DNA of 64,000 nt from Kiritimatiellota bacterium (GCA_013151865.1 JAADHN010000066.1:1438-65437), one strand, 5' to 3'; shown: positions 27,024-37,196, counted from the first letter of the stretch. Numbers and translations: made by a program. Notes: a model not told the origin generated them from the sequence alone.

Positions 27024-28070
27024 TCACGACGTACTCCGAGGAGCCGGAAAAGGGTCCGACGCATCAAAATCGGGTCGATAGTCCGGGTCGCCGAAGTCCG
27101 GCTGAATGTAGACCTTCTCGAAACCCAGTTCTTCCACCTCCGCCACCACTCGCTCATACTCGCTCGCCGCCAGACGACGGTTCAGCAGGCCCCGCCGCCG
27201 ACATTCCGGCGTCGGATGGTATTGGCTCATGACCGAAAGCGGCAGGCCCGGGCCGAACTCCTCGTGCAGGCGGCGCAGGACAAGAAGGCTGTTGTCCACA
27301 TGGTCCGGCAACACCAAATGCCGCACCAGCACCCCGCGCCGCCCCGTCCGGCGCCCGTCCGGGCGCCATGGGCGGAGAAAACCCACGGCCCCCACCATGC
27401 GACGCAACGCCGCCAAGGCCAACTCCGGATACCGCGAGTCGCCCATGCAGCGAGCGGCCAACACCGGATCCATGAACTTGACGTCGGGCAAGAAGATGTC
27501 GATGATCTCGACCGCTTGCCGGACAACACACTCCGCCATGTACCCCGAGCAGTTGAAGACAAAAGGCAACGAAAACCCCCGGGCCCGAATTCGCTCGCAA
27601 AGCCATTTCATGTGCGGCCAGAAATGGTCCGGTGTGACCAAGTTCAGGTTGTGGACCGACTTCCGGACCAGCTCCTCCACGGCGGCCAACAGCTCTTCGG
27701 GAGAAACCGACCGGCCCTGCCCTTCGCGGGAAATGCGATAATTCTGGCAGAAAAAACAACGGGTCGAACAACCGGCAAGAAAAACCGTCCCCGACCCACA
27801 GCGACCGGAGATGGACGGCTCTTCGCCAAAATGCGGACAAACCGCCCCAATCCGACACACGGCGGTTTCCCCGCAAACCCCTCGTCGACCGGCGATCCGG
27901 TCGACCCCGCAGGCACGCGGGCACAGACGGCAATCCCGGTACTGGTCCCGGTATCGCGTCCATGCATGCCCAAGCTCCGGCCCGGGACCGCCGCCGCTCT
28001 TCGAGGCAATCCGACGCACTGGCACGTCTCCCGCATTCTCTCCGCTCTCGGCCGGGCGAGAGCCAGGCAC
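27024..28070 (-). CDS. PflX-like radical SAM protein (COG1313 type)
   Basis: 348 residues, GTG start at 28070 with AGGA six bases upstream. The radical SAM cluster motif is C101xxxC105xxC108 (GCSTRCFFCQN), which with SAM generates the 5'-deoxyadenosyl radical. An additional N-terminal cysteine group (CRLC at 47/50, C54, C66, C72, C78) resembles the extra cluster region of PflX/AmmeMemoRadiSam-like relatives of pyruvate formate-lyase activase. FLPDVKFMD and SVMSQYHPTPE also fit this group. Members have no settled function, but some are proposed glycyl-radical activases. It is the only radical SAM gene in the window and lies 13 kb from the glycyl radical enzyme, on the other strand. Confidence 0.9.
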   Translation of the reverse strand: MPGSRPAESGENAGDVPVRRIASKSGGGPGPELGHAWTRYRDQYRDCRLCPRACGVDRIAGRRGVCGETAVCRIGAVCPHFGEEPSISGRCGSGTVFLAGCSTRCFFCQNYRISREGQGRSVSPEELLAAVEELVRKSVHNLNLVTPDHFWPHMKWLCERIRARGFSLPFVFNCSGYMAECVVRQAVEIIDIFLPDVKFMDPVLAARCMGDSRYPELALAALRRMVGAVGFLRPWRPDGRRTGRRGVLVRHLVLPDHVDNSLLVLRRLHEEFGPGLPLSVMSQYHPTPECRRRGLLNRRLAASEYERVVAEVEELGFEKVYIQPDFGDPDYRPDFDASDPFPAPRSTS

Positions 28071-28896
28071 ATTCGATCCTGTCTTCCGGCAAACCGTCCG
28101 AATGCGCGCCGCTCCGGTCCGGCGACCCGGCCCATCGTGAATCTCCGGCTTGCGCGGCCTTGCCCTTCGGCCGACGCATTCCGGAATCCTGAACGCGGCG
28201 GTTTCATTTCAGAGGCTTGCCGAGTCGAACGCCCATCCTTGACGCCGTTCCCGTGCTCTGCCGTGCTCGACCCGATCCGGCGAGACAATACTTCGATTCC
28301 GCTCTCGCACGCCGGTTCGCTTCAAGGGCACGGCCACGGAAGGAAAACGGGGCCGCACAATCGAGCAGACCCGATGAATCCGCCGTACAATACTGCCCGG
28401 AACCCGGGAGCGCCGCACGCACCCCAGGGTCGCTCGGGTCTATTTGGACCGGCTGAGTTCTCGCCGCACGCACCAAAGCGACGGGACAGGCCGCTTTGTT
28501 AACGGTCAGTTGCGACGAGGGGGTAAAACGACTCGGTATGGACCGGTACTGCGCGATTGCGCCCCGACAACGATAGCGCCGTTCAGTCCCCACGAGACTG
28601 AGGGGGTGCACCGCTTTGAGAGACGCCCATTGCATACTCGCTCCGGAACTTGTATGTTCCAACGTTTCTCCGGGGTGTCCGGGCACACTTGCAGACCGAG
28701 CCAGTTCGCCCACGCTCCGGATCGTACCGGGACAGTCAGCAAAAAGCCCGTCCGAAAAGAATGCGCGGCGCCGCGAGGCCCGGCAAACGGCTCCGATCAT
28801 TGCCGGCGCACGGTTCAGGGAAGGGCCCCTTCCTCTTCAGCCCCCCTATCGGCGCCCTCCACTCGAGAGGGAGCGGACGGCAAGGAGTCTGGCGGG
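28071..28896. other. Divergent intergenic region without a gene
   Basis: About 825 bp between the radical SAM gene and the histidine kinase gene. I find no convincing coding sequence, repeat or promoter pair. Only AAGGAG at 28882-28887, the ribosome site of the kinase gene, is clear. Confidence 0.5.
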
Positions 28897-30618
28897 ATGG
28901 AGCAGCAACCGGGCGACAAGACCCTGATCATGCAACGGCCGCCCGCGAAGCGCAAGCGGGCCGTTTCGATCTGGAGCGTCGGACTGGGGACGGTGTTCCT
29001 CGTTGTCATCCTCGTGCTCACCGTTCTGCAGCCCATTCTTTCGCAACGGGCCACTCTCGGCAGCGCCGAAGAATGTACGAAGGCCCTGGAACGTTTGGCG
29101 GAGCAAGCTTCCACCACGCTCTCCCTTTTCGTGCAAACTTGTGCCAAGGACCTGCAACAGGCTGCCGTGGCACGCGACAGCCGGGACGCACTCCGCCGCC
29201 TTGGGCAAAGCGTCGACGCTGCCGGAAAACCGCTCTACCGCGCCCTGTTCCTGTTCGCGGAGAAAGGCCCCGGCGCGCCGGCGGCCGCCTGGCCCGACGG
29301 CGCCGAAGTCCCACCAACCGTACTCTCCGCCGTACGCACCTGCCTGCGGCGCGCCCCCGGGTTCCGAACTCTCCTGGTCGCAGACGATTCAATCCCGCCG
29401 CGTGCCGTCTTGGTGGCAACCACTGCCGTCGGACCTGAAACCAAACGAGTGGTGGCTGTGGCGCTCGTTTCGATCAAAGCCCTGGACAGGGCCTGCGGCG
29501 ACCTCTCGGCTCAGTGGCGCGCGGAACTGCAACTACTGGACGAGCGGGGCAGGCCCGTCTTGGGACGACGCCCCAGAACCGGCGCCAACGCCGCCACGGC
29601 AACGGTCCGAGGCCTGGGTTGGCGGATCACCGCTTCGGCCGCCCCCCGGTTCCCGCGTAATATTCTGATCATGGGCCTATGGAGCGTCAGCCTGGCGACA
29701 ATCGTTTTCCTGCTGCTGGTCGTCTTGCTCGCCGCCCGTATGGTCCGGAATGAAGCCCGGTTGAGTCGCCTGCTGACATCGGCCAACGCCCATCTTCGCG
29801 CCTACGGCGGCAAGCTCGAACAGATGGTTGCGGACCAAACAGTGGATCTCCGGCGCGCCAAAGAGCGAGCCGAGGAAGCCAACCGACTGAAAGGGGAATT
29901 CCTGGCCAATATGTCCCATGAAATCCGCACACCGCTGAACGCCATCGTCGGGTTCGCGGAACTGATGGCCGAAATGGAACTGCCCAAAGACCAGGAAGAG
30001 TACATTCGACTGATTCGTGAGAGCGCCGATACGCTCCTCGAACTGGTGAACAATGTGCTGGACTTTGCAAAAATGGATGCCGACGGAATCGTTGAACTGA
30101 CCAATAGTCCTTTCAACCCAGGGGCGGTTATCGACGACGTCTGGCGGTTGTTTCGTCCGGTCGCGGAACAGAAAGGGATCCGTTTTCATGCCGACCCGGG
30201 CTCGCTGCCGACGGAAATCCTCGGGGATGCACTGCGGCTGAAACAGGCGCTCGGGAACCTCGTTTCCAACGGCATCAAGTTCACACCGGAAAACGGCGAA
30301 GTCCTCGTCCGTGGCCGCACCGTCCGACAAACCGACACCACGGTGACCCTCGAAATCTCCGTGACCGACACCGGCATCGGCATCCCGGCGGAGTTTCACG
30401 AGATCATCTTCGAGCCGTTTCGCCAAGTGGACGCCAGCTCGACGCGCGAGTACGGGGGGACGGGGCTGGGCCTGGCCATAACACGTCGCCTCGTGGAGGG
30501 CATGGGCGGAAGTATTTCGGTCGAGAGCCGCCCGGGCCGCGGCAGCCGTTTCAGCGTGACCTTCACCGCGCCGCGTGTCGGACCGGGAACGGTCCCCGGG
30601 ACCGCGGGGATGGTCTGA
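28897..30618 (+). CDS. Complete membrane sensor histidine kinase
   Basis: 573 residues from ATG 28897, placed nine bases after AAGGAG; the frame extends upstream to 28444 without protein character. One membrane helix at about 24-47, an extracytoplasmic sensing domain of about 200 residues, and a second helix at about 255-280 are followed by a coiled coil ([27 protein letters not shown]), HisKA with [10 protein letters not shown] (H341), and a full HATPase with [13 protein letters not shown] (N box), DTGIGIP and GGTGLGLAI. No receiver domain is attached and no regulator gene is adjacent, so it is an orphan kinase. It could in principle supply phosphate to partners such as the kinase-dead pair at 17-20 kb, but no evidence shows this. 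Confidence 0.93.
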   Translation: MEQQPGDKTLIMQRPPAKRKRAVSIWSVGLGTVFLVVILVLTVLQPILSQRATLGSAEECTKALERLAEQASTTLSLFVQTCAKDLQQAAVARDSRDALRRLGQSVDAAGKPLYRALFLFAEKGPGAPAAAWPDGAEVPPTVLSAVRTCLRRAPGFRTLLVADDSIPPRAVLVATTAVGPETKRVVAVALVSIKALDRACGDLSAQWRAELQLLDERGRPVLGRRPRTGANAATATVRGLGWRITASAAPRFPRNILIMGLWSVSLATIVFLLLVVLLAARMVRNEARLSRLLTSANAHLRAYGGKLEQMVADQTVDLRRAKERAEEANRLKGEFLANMSHEIRTPLNAIVGFAELMAEMELPKDQEEYIRLIRESADTLLELVNNVLDFAKMDADGIVELTNSPFNPGAVIDDVWRLFRPVAEQKGIRFHADPGSLPTEILGDALRLKQALGNLVSNGIKFTPENGEVLVRGRTVRQTDTTVTLEISVTDTGIGIPAEFHEIIFEPFRQVDASSTREYGGTGLGLAITRRLVEGMGGSISVESRPGRGSRFSVTFTAPRVGPGTVPGTAGMV

Positions 30619-30666
30619 GCGCACCGCCCCCCTCCGGGAAGGCCGTCCCTCCGGGTGCGGGAGATC

Positions 30667-30718
30667 CGGACGGACGGGCCGGGAAGCGGGAGAGGTCCCG
30701 GGCCTTCCCCTCCGTCCG
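30667..30718. terminator. Large stem-loop between convergent genes
   Basis: CGGACGG (30667-30673) pairs with CCGTCCG (30712-30718), and inside it GGCCGGGA faces TCCCGGGCC with one bulge. It lies 49 bp past the histidine kinase stop and 45 bp before the stop codon of the convergent beta-helix gene, where a two-way terminator is expected. No U-run follows on either strand. Confidence 0.45.
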
Positions 30719-30762
30719 CGCCGTTCACCTCGGGAACTCGGCTCTCGAAATGCCGTCGATGC

Positions 30763-32049
30763 TCACGGGGCTTCTTCGTCCGCCGTTTTTTTCGAGGAGA
30801 GAGTGACTGCGTTCGATTCGATCACAATCGTACTTTGCGGACCGCGCCGGTCCACGACCGCCGCATGCCCGTGTGAGTCGATCATGTTGCCGGTGACCGC
30901 CGCCGAGCGTACACCCGACTCGATCACGACACCCGGGCCGTACGATTCGATATGATTCGTCCCGAGAACGACTCGGCCCCCTTCGAGCAACACCGCCGGG
31001 GCGTCGAACGTCTTCATGGGGCGAAGCAGGCTGCACCCGGTGAGCACGGCATGATCGCAGGAACGCACTCGCACGACCGGGGCCCCGTTCGACTTGAGTT
31101 CACTGCCGGTTACCCTGACCCGGGCGTCGCCCCCCTCCACCACGAGACTCTCCTGGTGATTCCAGAAACTCCCGCCGCTGACCGATACCGTGTGTCCGCC
31201 CTTCACCGACATGCCGATGGCGCAAAAATCCGTGGCGCACCCATTGAGCACCCCCCACGTCCCGCCCTCGATCTTGCAACCCTCGATCCTGTCCTCGAAC
31301 CGGAAACCCCAATGCATACCGAACGCAAAACAGTCAGTCATGCGAACCAAGTCATTCTTGCCCAGCAGGAAACCGGTCCCCGCCCGGAGACCCCGGGGAA
31401 CAGGGCCCGCATTCCAAACCTCGATGTTGCACAGGCGCGGAACATCCCATGTGCCCGTGATCCGAATGCCCACATTGCGAATCGAGACCATGAATACATT
31501 CGCGATATTCACGCGGCCCACGTTGTGTTCGCCGTCCGTTAGGATCCCATCCCATGCGTAGCGGATACGAAGGTCCCGAATCGTTGCACCGATCCCCGAA
31601 ATCAACACGGCAGGGGGACCCTCGTCCGGCTCCTCGTCCCAGTGGTAGGTGATGCCGAGACCGCTGAGTGCACCGCCGGCCCCGAGAATGATCGCCGGAC
31701 CGTCGCGGTGCGTCGGAATAAGGGCCGGTAATGCGTCGACATCCGCGGGCCAGGCCCGAACTCCGGACCCATTCAACGCCACCTTGTCGAGCCGGAGCGG
31801 CCGGGAAATCCGGTATCGACCCCGGGGCACGAGCACGACGCCGTCGCCGGAATGGGCTCGGGAAATCGCCGCAAGAAAAGCCGCGGTGTCGTCTGCCTTT
31901 CCGTCGCCTTTTGCGCCCAGAGCGCGCACGTCGACCGCAGATGCCTCGACCGCACCGGTCGCCGCCCGTTCCGCCCCCCCGACAGCCCCGCCCGTGAAAA
32001 CCAGCGCGCCCAACAACCCCGCCGCCGGCAGCAGTTCAACAGCTCTCAT
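30763..32049 (-). CDS. Secreted right-handed beta-helix protein (pectate-lyase superfamily)
   Basis: 428 residues. ATG 32049 is preceded by GGAGGAG. A signal peptide (residues about 5-24, ending near GGAVGGA) leads to the pectate-lyase-superfamily opening [20 protein letters not shown], which starts the beta-helix fold in phage tailspike, polygalacturonase and related proteins. Repeated beta-helix coils follow to the end (e.g. [39 protein letters not shown]). No pectate-lyase or polygalacturonase catalytic motif was recognised. It likely binds or trims a polysaccharide outside the cell. It is followed downstream by a convergent stem-loop, so it appears to end its own transcript. Confidence 0.88.
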   Translation of the reverse strand: MRAVELLPAAGLLGALVFTGGAVGGAERAATGAVEASAVDVRALGAKGDGKADDTAAFLAAISRAHSGDGVVLVPRGRYRISRPLRLDKVALNGSGVRAWPADVDALPALIPTHRDGPAIILGAGGALSGLGITYHWDEEPDEGPPAVLISGIGATIRDLRIRYAWDGILTDGEHNVGRVNIANVFMVSIRNVGIRITGTWDVPRLCNIEVWNAGPVPRGLRAGTGFLLGKNDLVRMTDCFAFGMHWGFRFEDRIEGCKIEGGTWGVLNGCATDFCAIGMSVKGGHTVSVSGGSFWNHQESLVVEGGDARVRVTGSELKSNGAPVVRVRSCDHAVLTGCSLLRPMKTFDAPAVLLEGGRVVLGTNHIESYGPGVVIESGVRSAAVTGNMIDSHGHAAVVDRRGPQSTIVIESNAVTLSSKKTADEEAP

Positions 32050-32198
32050 CGGATCGCTCCTCCGTGCATCTCCCGAGTCGCTCTCTCCTGCAGAACCGCC
32101 AAGAGAACATAATCCCCTCGAACAGCCCCGCAATGAACCGGGGCCGATGTGCTGGCGCCATGCCGAACAGGCAACTTGACGTATCGGTATCGGCCGAA

Positions 32199-33509
32199 TC
32201 AGGGTGCCCCCGGCCGTAGGTATCGCTTGAAAAAAGCCGCGATTTCATCCACGGGAAACCGGGGGGTATCTTCTTTCAGACGAAGAATGCATGGAATCCC
32301 GAGGGCGTCCATTCGCTTCTTGAGCATGAACCCGAACCTGGGGTGGTGAATATACTGTCGCCCGGAAGAATTCGGAGGCAGCTCCGTGTTCGGCTGACTG
32401 TAATAGACGTACACGGGGGGATCGTCAGCAGTCAAGTGGTGCAGGGGGGACGCCTCCTCGAACAGAGGCCAAAACTTGGGGTCTTTCACGTCCGCGGCGG
32501 ATTTCATGCCGAAAAAGGAAATCAAGGCCCCATCGACCCGGTCCGTATTGAACAGCTCCTGAATAACGCGTGGATCGTAGGTCGTTTGGGCCGCGAACGG
32601 GGCGATGCATGTCAGGCGAGTGGATTGCCGGGCCACGGCATCCTTGCTCTCGGGCTCGGCAAGATCGTCGTGAAAGGCCAGCCATTCGGAAATGCCGGCG
32701 CCCGCCGAGCCGCCGGTGGCGCCGACCCGCTTGGGATCGATGTGGTACCTCTCCGCATTGAAACGAATGAACTGCAGGGCCCGGGCACAATCCCGCATTT
32801 GCATGGGAAAAGGCCCCACATCGGTCAGACGGTAGTTCAGGGATGCCACGGCAATACCCGCGGCGAGGAGCCTGTCAACGAGAGGTCCGTTCACACCGCG
32901 CTTGTCCCCCCCGCGGAACCCGCCGCCGTGAATGAAAAGAACCAAAGGAGCCGGTTTGGGCCCCTTGACGGTCCAAATGTCGAATCGCTGTTTCTCGTGT
33001 GCGCCGTAGGCCACGTCCAGGTAAGTGGGCGGGACCTTGGGCGGCTGTCGGCGCCGGCGGGGATTTCGACGGCGGACAGCGGTCCGCCGGAACGCCTGTT
33101 CCTCGTCCGGAGTGACGACTCCGTCGCCGTTCCGGTCGAGTTCGGCAAAATGCGCCCGCACTTGGGGCGGCAACTCCTCTTTGCTCAGTTTGCCGTCGCC
33201 GTTCCGGTCGAGCCGTTCGAAGCTTCCGTCCGTCTTTTGACCAGGGCCTCCAAGATGCCGGTTCCGTCTCGCCCGGAAGACGCGGTCTTCCTCGGCCGTG
33301 ATGAACCCGTCGCCGTCGGCATCCACCCGACCGAAAAAACGACGCAGCCGCACGGGCATTTCTCCGCGCGCCAACTTGCCGTCGCCGTCGCGGTCAAATC
33401 GACGAATGAACCCTTCCGAGCGGTCCGCCGGTTGGGCCCGTGCACCGCTCGCGAACAACACAAGTGCCGCGACCATGCCGACAAGTCTCGAATGTCGCCG
33501 GTGAATCAT
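32199..33509 (-). CDS. Secreted EF-hand alpha/beta hydrolase (esterase)
   Basis: 436 residues from ATG 33509 (GGGGAAAAGAG before it). A signal peptide ends near ARA/QP (residue 26). Four EF-hand calcium loops follow at 39-50, 63-74, 101-112 and 125-136, each beginning DxDGDG or DxNGDG, in two pairs. After a basic linker (about 145-158) comes an alpha/beta-hydrolase esterase of the BD-FAE/carboxylesterase type: oxyanion motif HGGG at 194-197 and nucleophile S268 in GGSAG. NYRLTDVGPFP and a C-terminal His region (IHHPRFGF) support it. EF-hand plus hydrolase fusions are common in Planctomycetota and suggest calcium-dependent carbohydrate-ester cleavage outside the cytoplasm. It lies 149 bp upstream of the beta-helix gene on the same strand. 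Confidence 0.92.
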   Translation of the reverse strand: MIHRRHSRLVGMVAALVLFASGARAQPADRSEGFIRRFDRDGDGKLARGEMPVRLRRFFGRVDADGDGFITAEEDRVFRARRNRHLGGPGQKTDGSFERLDRNGDGKLSKEELPPQVRAHFAELDRNGDGVVTPDEEQAFRRTAVRRRNPRRRRQPPKVPPTYLDVAYGAHEKQRFDIWTVKGPKPAPLVLFIHGGGFRGGDKRGVNGPLVDRLLAAGIAVASLNYRLTDVGPFPMQMRDCARALQFIRFNAERYHIDPKRVGATGGSAGAGISEWLAFHDDLAEPESKDAVARQSTRLTCIAPFAAQTTYDPRVIQELFNTDRVDGALISFFGMKSAADVKDPKFWPLFEEASPLHHLTADDPPVYVYYSQPNTELPPNSSGRQYIHHPRFGFMLKKRMDALGIPCILRLKEDTPRFPVDEIAAFFKRYLRPGAP

Positions 33510-33687
33510 CGTCTCTTTTCCCCGCTCGTCGCCAAATACCGCCCCACCACCACGTGACGCGCCCGGGGCGCCGGACGCACAAGCAGAACTCGCATCTCTC
33601 CGCACTATCGCCCGATAAACGCACGCGCCGAAAAGTTATTGCCGGCCGGCGCTCCCCCATCATCCTTGTTTCAGGCGCCCGGGGGCG

Positions 33688-34701
33688 TCAAGACTTGTGC
33701 GCGATCATCAGGCGGGTCGCGGTGTCGGCCTCCACCGTCTGCAGGCACGGGTCCACCAACCCCGCCGCCTTCAGCAATTCGGCCAGCTCACTCCGAGTGT
33801 AGCAACGCCCCGCAGGCGTATTCACCAACATGTTCAAGGCAAATACCGCGCCCGGCGCCGGACGAGTCCGATCATCTTCGAGAACAAAGTCCCGGACCAC
33901 GAACCGGCCTCCGGGGTTCAGTGCTCCGGCGACCTTGCGGAAGAGCACGGCAACGTCCTCCCGGGCCATGCTGTGAATGACGTTCGAGAGCCAAACCAAG
34001 TCGTACCCGGACCCGATATCGTCGGCAAGCATATCACCGGCAAGCACCCGTATTCTTGCAGTCAATCCCGCTTCCTCGATGTACCGTCGGGCGAGACGGA
34101 CCACAGAGGCGCGGTCGAAAACGGTGGCCGTCAAACACGGGGCGGCCCTGCAGAAAGAAATCGCATAAACCCCGGAACCGCCGCCCAGATCCAGCACATG
34201 CCGGACACCCGTCCAGTCGATCGCCTGAACGAACGGGCCCTGCTGCCGAAGACCGAAATGATGCATGGCCCCAATGAAACTCTCAACCTGATCCTCGCGG
34301 CACGCAGGCTCCTCAATGCGGACCGGCAGACTGCCTCCGCGCACGATTTCAGTGAGATGAGACCAGCTCTCCCAAAGGTGCCCCATGTGCTCCAGCATCG
34401 GCAGCACGAAACAAGGCGCGACACGACAGAGCATCTCGGCCGAAAGTGGGGTGCAACGGAAAAACGCGCCGTCCTTGGCCAGCAACCCGATGGCGACCAG
34501 TGCATTCAGCAGCATGGCCGTAGCCCGCGCGTCCGTCCCGAGACGCTCGGTGACCGTGCCGGCGTCAGCCCCGTTCTCGCCCACGGCCGGAAACACGCCT
34601 AACTCGACTGCCGTCAGAACCAAACGACTGACCTGAAAAGCGCGAACCGCATTCTCCAGTTTGTCCTCGCTGTCGATGTAGGGCCCGTACACGTGGTTCA
34701 T
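33688..34701 (-). CDS. SAM-dependent methyltransferase with N-terminal dimerisation domain
   Basis: 337 residues; ATG 34701 sits behind AAGGAG. The first 95 residues are a winged-helix dimerisation domain like that of O-methyltransferase family 2 enzymes (SRLVLTAVELGVFPAVGE ... GTVTERLGTDARATAMLLNAL). The SAM-binding core starts with VLDLGGGSG at 169-177, then VFDRASVV, GDMLADD and a post-motif LNPGGRFVVRDFVLED. This family methylates small molecules such as phenolics and polyketides. No biosynthetic neighbours are present to indicate a substrate. It is transcribed divergently from the glycyl-radical-enzyme cluster. Confidence 0.92.
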   Translation of the reverse strand: MNHVYGPYIDSEDKLENAVRAFQVSRLVLTAVELGVFPAVGENGADAGTVTERLGTDARATAMLLNALVAIGLLAKDGAFFRCTPLSAEMLCRVAPCFVLPMLEHMGHLWESWSHLTEIVRGGSLPVRIEEPACREDQVESFIGAMHHFGLRQQGPFVQAIDWTGVRHVLDLGGGSGVYAISFCRAAPCLTATVFDRASVVRLARRYIEEAGLTARIRVLAGDMLADDIGSGYDLVWLSNVIHSMAREDVAVLFRKVAGALNPGGRFVVRDFVLEDDRTRPAPGAVFALNMLVNTPAGRCYTRSELAELLKAAGLVDPCLQTVEADTATRLMIAHKS

Positions 34702-35208
34702 TTTTTCATTCTCCTTCCCTGCCCGGCCGCAAGGCCTGACGCCGAGGACCGCATTCGAAATGCCCACAATTGCCGCCCGTGCCGCACAACCACCCCCCGT
34801 TCCCGACCGGGCACAACCCATGGACGCCGCGCGACGCCGAATCCCGCCAACCGAAACGGGCGACGCCGTGAAAGACCGTCCCTCAGGTCACACCAACTTT
34901 GCGAGGGGGCTTTGCATGATATAATACACCCCGCCTCCGAATTGTCCGGACGATGCCGCGAAGAGGGGCCGGAAGGCTCGCTCCGGACTAACGCTGCACG
35001 TGCTTCTTGCCGAAAACCGCCGGCACGCGGGGAATCCACCGCGACCGCCGGGCGGCTGTGAGTGAGCCGAACGGAGCGGGACCGGCGTCCGCAGAGCCTC
35101 GGTTTTTCGCGCCACGCAGTTGACCGCATGACCCCGTGGGACGGTGATCGCCTGCACGATTTGCGGCGAACGAGCGGCGGCGAACAGGGAACGGAAAGGT
35201 GTCTACCG
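34702..35208. other. Divergent promoter region upstream of the glycyl radical enzyme cluster
   Basis: About 507 bp without a gene between the methyltransferase and the first isomerase gene. It contains the plus-strand extended -10 promoter at 34898-34925. The 280 nt that follow the predicted start are a long untranslated leader, in which I see no riboswitch or obvious terminator. Confidence 0.5.
34898..34925 (+). promoter_or_regulatory. Extended -10 promoter driving the glycyl radical enzyme cluster
   Basis: TTTGCG (34898-34903), a 16-bp spacer, then a perfect TATAAT (34920-34925) with TG one base upstream (TGATATAAT). It stands 283 bp before the first gene of the cluster and points towards it. 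The region is otherwise GC-rich, so the motif stands out. Confidence 0.6.
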
Positions 35209-36195
35209 ATGACAAGACGATTTGGGACAGCGTCCTACAGTTTCCAGTACTCCCTCGCGCTTTGGGACCTTGGAGACCGACCGGGACGGCGGATGACTTT
35301 GGATGAACTGCTCGAATCCACGGCGGAAAGCGGAGCACAGGTGATTCAGCTCCGAAGCTCGGCTGTCGACGCCCTTGATACTCGGGGCGCGAGCGCCCTG
35401 GCATCGCGCGTCGCGCGCTTGGGATTGGACCTGGAACTGCTCGGCGGGGACGCCCGCAGGCGCGACTTTCCCCATAGCATCGAACGGGCCGCCGAACTCG
35501 GGGTGAAAGCCATGGGGTGCACGTTCGGATTCAAGACCCGACCGGGCGCCATCGCGTCGTATGCGGAATGGATCCAGTACATCGAGAACGCAGAGATTCG
35601 CCTCCGCGAACTCGCACCGATCGCGGAACGACACGGGGTGAAAGTCGGCGTTGAACCGCACTTCGACTTCACCGTGGACGAAATCGCCGGCATCGTCGAA
35701 CGGGTGGACTCCCCATGCATCGGCGTGCTGCTCGATATCGGCAACCCTGTCGCGACGCTCGACGACCCGCTCGAAGCCGCGCGGAGACTGGCCCCGTACG
35801 CGGTGGCCACCCACATCAAGGATTTCCGCGTGGACGAAACACCCCAGGGGTTCGACCTGACCATGGTCCCACTCGGAACCGGGAGCATTCGGGTCGGCGA
35901 CATCCTCGAATTCTTGAATGTCCATGCCCCGCCTGAGATGTCGTTCTGCCTCGAACTGATCAACGGCTGGCATTGCAGCCTCCCGTGGCTGGCGCCCGAA
36001 TACCTGATGGCCTTCGGCGACCGCACGGCGGCCCATGTGGCCGCCGTTCTCCGCCACATCCGATCGGTGACGGCCCTGCCCCTAAAACCTTCGCAGGACG
36101 AACTCGCGCAGATGACGCCGGAATCCCGGATGCAATTCGAGCGCGACAGAGTCCGAGAAAACATCGAGTGGATGCAGCAGCATACCCGGACGTGA
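35209..36195 (+). CDS. Sugar phosphate isomerase/epimerase-like TIM-barrel protein (first copy)
   Basis: 328 residues; ATG 35209 follows GGAAAGGTG. A xylose-isomerase-like TIM barrel (AP-endonuclease 2 superfamily): the N-terminus TASYSFQYSL, then GVKVGVEPHFDFT, GVLLDIGNP, ATHIKDFRVD and SFCLELINGWH supply the Glu/Asp/His metal ligands expected at the C-ends of strands. Family members isomerise or epimerise keto sugars and inositol derivatives with a divalent metal. First gene of the six-gene cluster that ends with the glycyl radical enzyme; the following SDR gene is 75 bp away. Substrate unknown. Confidence 0.91.
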   Translation: MTRRFGTASYSFQYSLALWDLGDRPGRRMTLDELLESTAESGAQVIQLRSSAVDALDTRGASALASRVARLGLDLELLGGDARRRDFPHSIERAAELGVKAMGCTFGFKTRPGAIASYAEWIQYIENAEIRLRELAPIAERHGVKVGVEPHFDFTVDEIAGIVERVDSPCIGVLLDIGNPVATLDDPLEAARRLAPYAVATHIKDFRVDETPQGFDLTMVPLGTGSIRVGDILEFLNVHAPPEMSFCLELINGWHCSLPWLAPEYLMAFGDRTAAHVAAVLRHIRSVTALPLKPSQDELAQMTPESRMQFERDRVRENIEWMQQHTRT

Positions 36196-36270
36196 ATTGG
36201 AACGACCCCCCGACAGACGGGGCCGGTCGGCGTACAATCGCAACCGAAACATGACGGAACAAGGAGACCG

Positions 36271-37017
36271 ATGATGACGCAACGCTTCAGCGGCAAAGTG
36301 GCGCTGATCACCGGCGGCGGCTCGGGTATCGGGGCCGAAACGAGCTGCATGTTCGCGGCGGAAGGCGCGGCTGTCGCCGTGGTCGATATCGACGCCGAAG
36401 CCGCCGAACATGTGGCCGACGCAATCCGCAGCGCGGGAGGGACCGCAGAGACGTTCCAATGCGATGTCTCCGACTGGACGTGCGTCTCCCTTATGATCGA
36501 CCGGGTGGTCGCCCGGCTCCGCCGAATCGACGTACTTTTCAACAATGCCGGGATCGCCCCGCGCGCCTCTGTCGAGGAAATGACGCCCGAACTCTGGCAT
36601 CACGTGCTGGCGGTGGACCTCGATTCGGTGTTCCTTGTCACCAAAGCCGCGCTTCCGCATCTGAAAGCCGTCCGCGGCTGCATCGTCAACACCGGTTCCC
36701 AGTGCTCCATCGCCGGGTACCCGCGTCTGGCGGCCTACACGGCGGCCAAAGCCGGGGTCCTGATGCTCACCAAGCAGATGGCGGCCGAATTCCGGCCGCT
36801 CGGCGTCCGCGTCAATGCCGTTCTTCCGGGGGTCGTGGCGACACCGCTGCAAATGCGCGCCTGGAAGGAAGAGGGCAAAAACTACGAGACCATGGACAAG
36901 TCCCGCATTCAGCAACCCGCGGACATTGCCCGTGCAGTGCTGTTTTTTGCGGACTCCGCAAACAGCCAGGTCTCCGGTAATTTTCTCGCAGTTAACGGGG
37001 TCTGCAGCTTCCTGTAA
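36271..37017 (+). CDS. Short-chain dehydrogenase/reductase
   Basis: 248 residues, classical SDR. AAGGAG at 36261-36266 stands four bases before ATG 36271 and seven before a second ATG at 36274; either could be used. TGGGSGIG (14-21) binds NAD(P), D40-region VVDIDAEAA after beta-2 favours NAD, NNAG follows, and the catalytic set is Ser in TGSQCSI with Y156 and K160 (YTAAK). In this cluster it probably oxidises a sugar or polyol hydroxyl, or reduces the product of a neighbour. The next gene lies 179 bp on, across a perfect hairpin. Confidence 0.92.
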   Translation: MMTQRFSGKVALITGGGSGIGAETSCMFAAEGAAVAVVDIDAEAAEHVADAIRSAGGTAETFQCDVSDWTCVSLMIDRVVARLRRIDVLFNNAGIAPRASVEEMTPELWHHVLAVDLDSVFLVTKAALPHLKAVRGCIVNTGSQCSIAGYPRLAAYTAAKAGVLMLTKQMAAEFRPLGVRVNAVLPGVVATPLQMRAWKEEGKNYETMDKSRIQQPADIARAVLFFADSANSQVSGNFLAVNGVCSFL

Positions 37018-37076
37018 GGCTGATTGAACGAAGTCGAGCGGGTATGGTATCGGACTGAGTCATTCGCGAGCCTTCT

Positions 37077-37107
37077 GCTGCGGAGCGCGTTGTACGCGCT
37101 CCGCAGC
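37077..37107 (+). promoter_or_regulatory. Perfect 13-bp stem hairpin between the SDR and Gfo/Idh/MocA genes
   Basis: GCTGCGGAGCGCG (37077-37089) and its exact complement (37095-37107) enclose a 5-nt loop, TTGTA. It is 59 bp past the SDR stop and 89 bp before the next start. No U-run follows, so it may stabilise or process the transcript, attenuate it, or be a REP-like element. Confidence 0.5.
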
Positions 37108-37196
37108 GGTGCGAAAGAACTCGGCGCCCCACGGCGGGAGCACAGCGCCGAACTCCATGAGTTGAGGCCTTCCGACCAAGACAAGGAGGAAACCGC

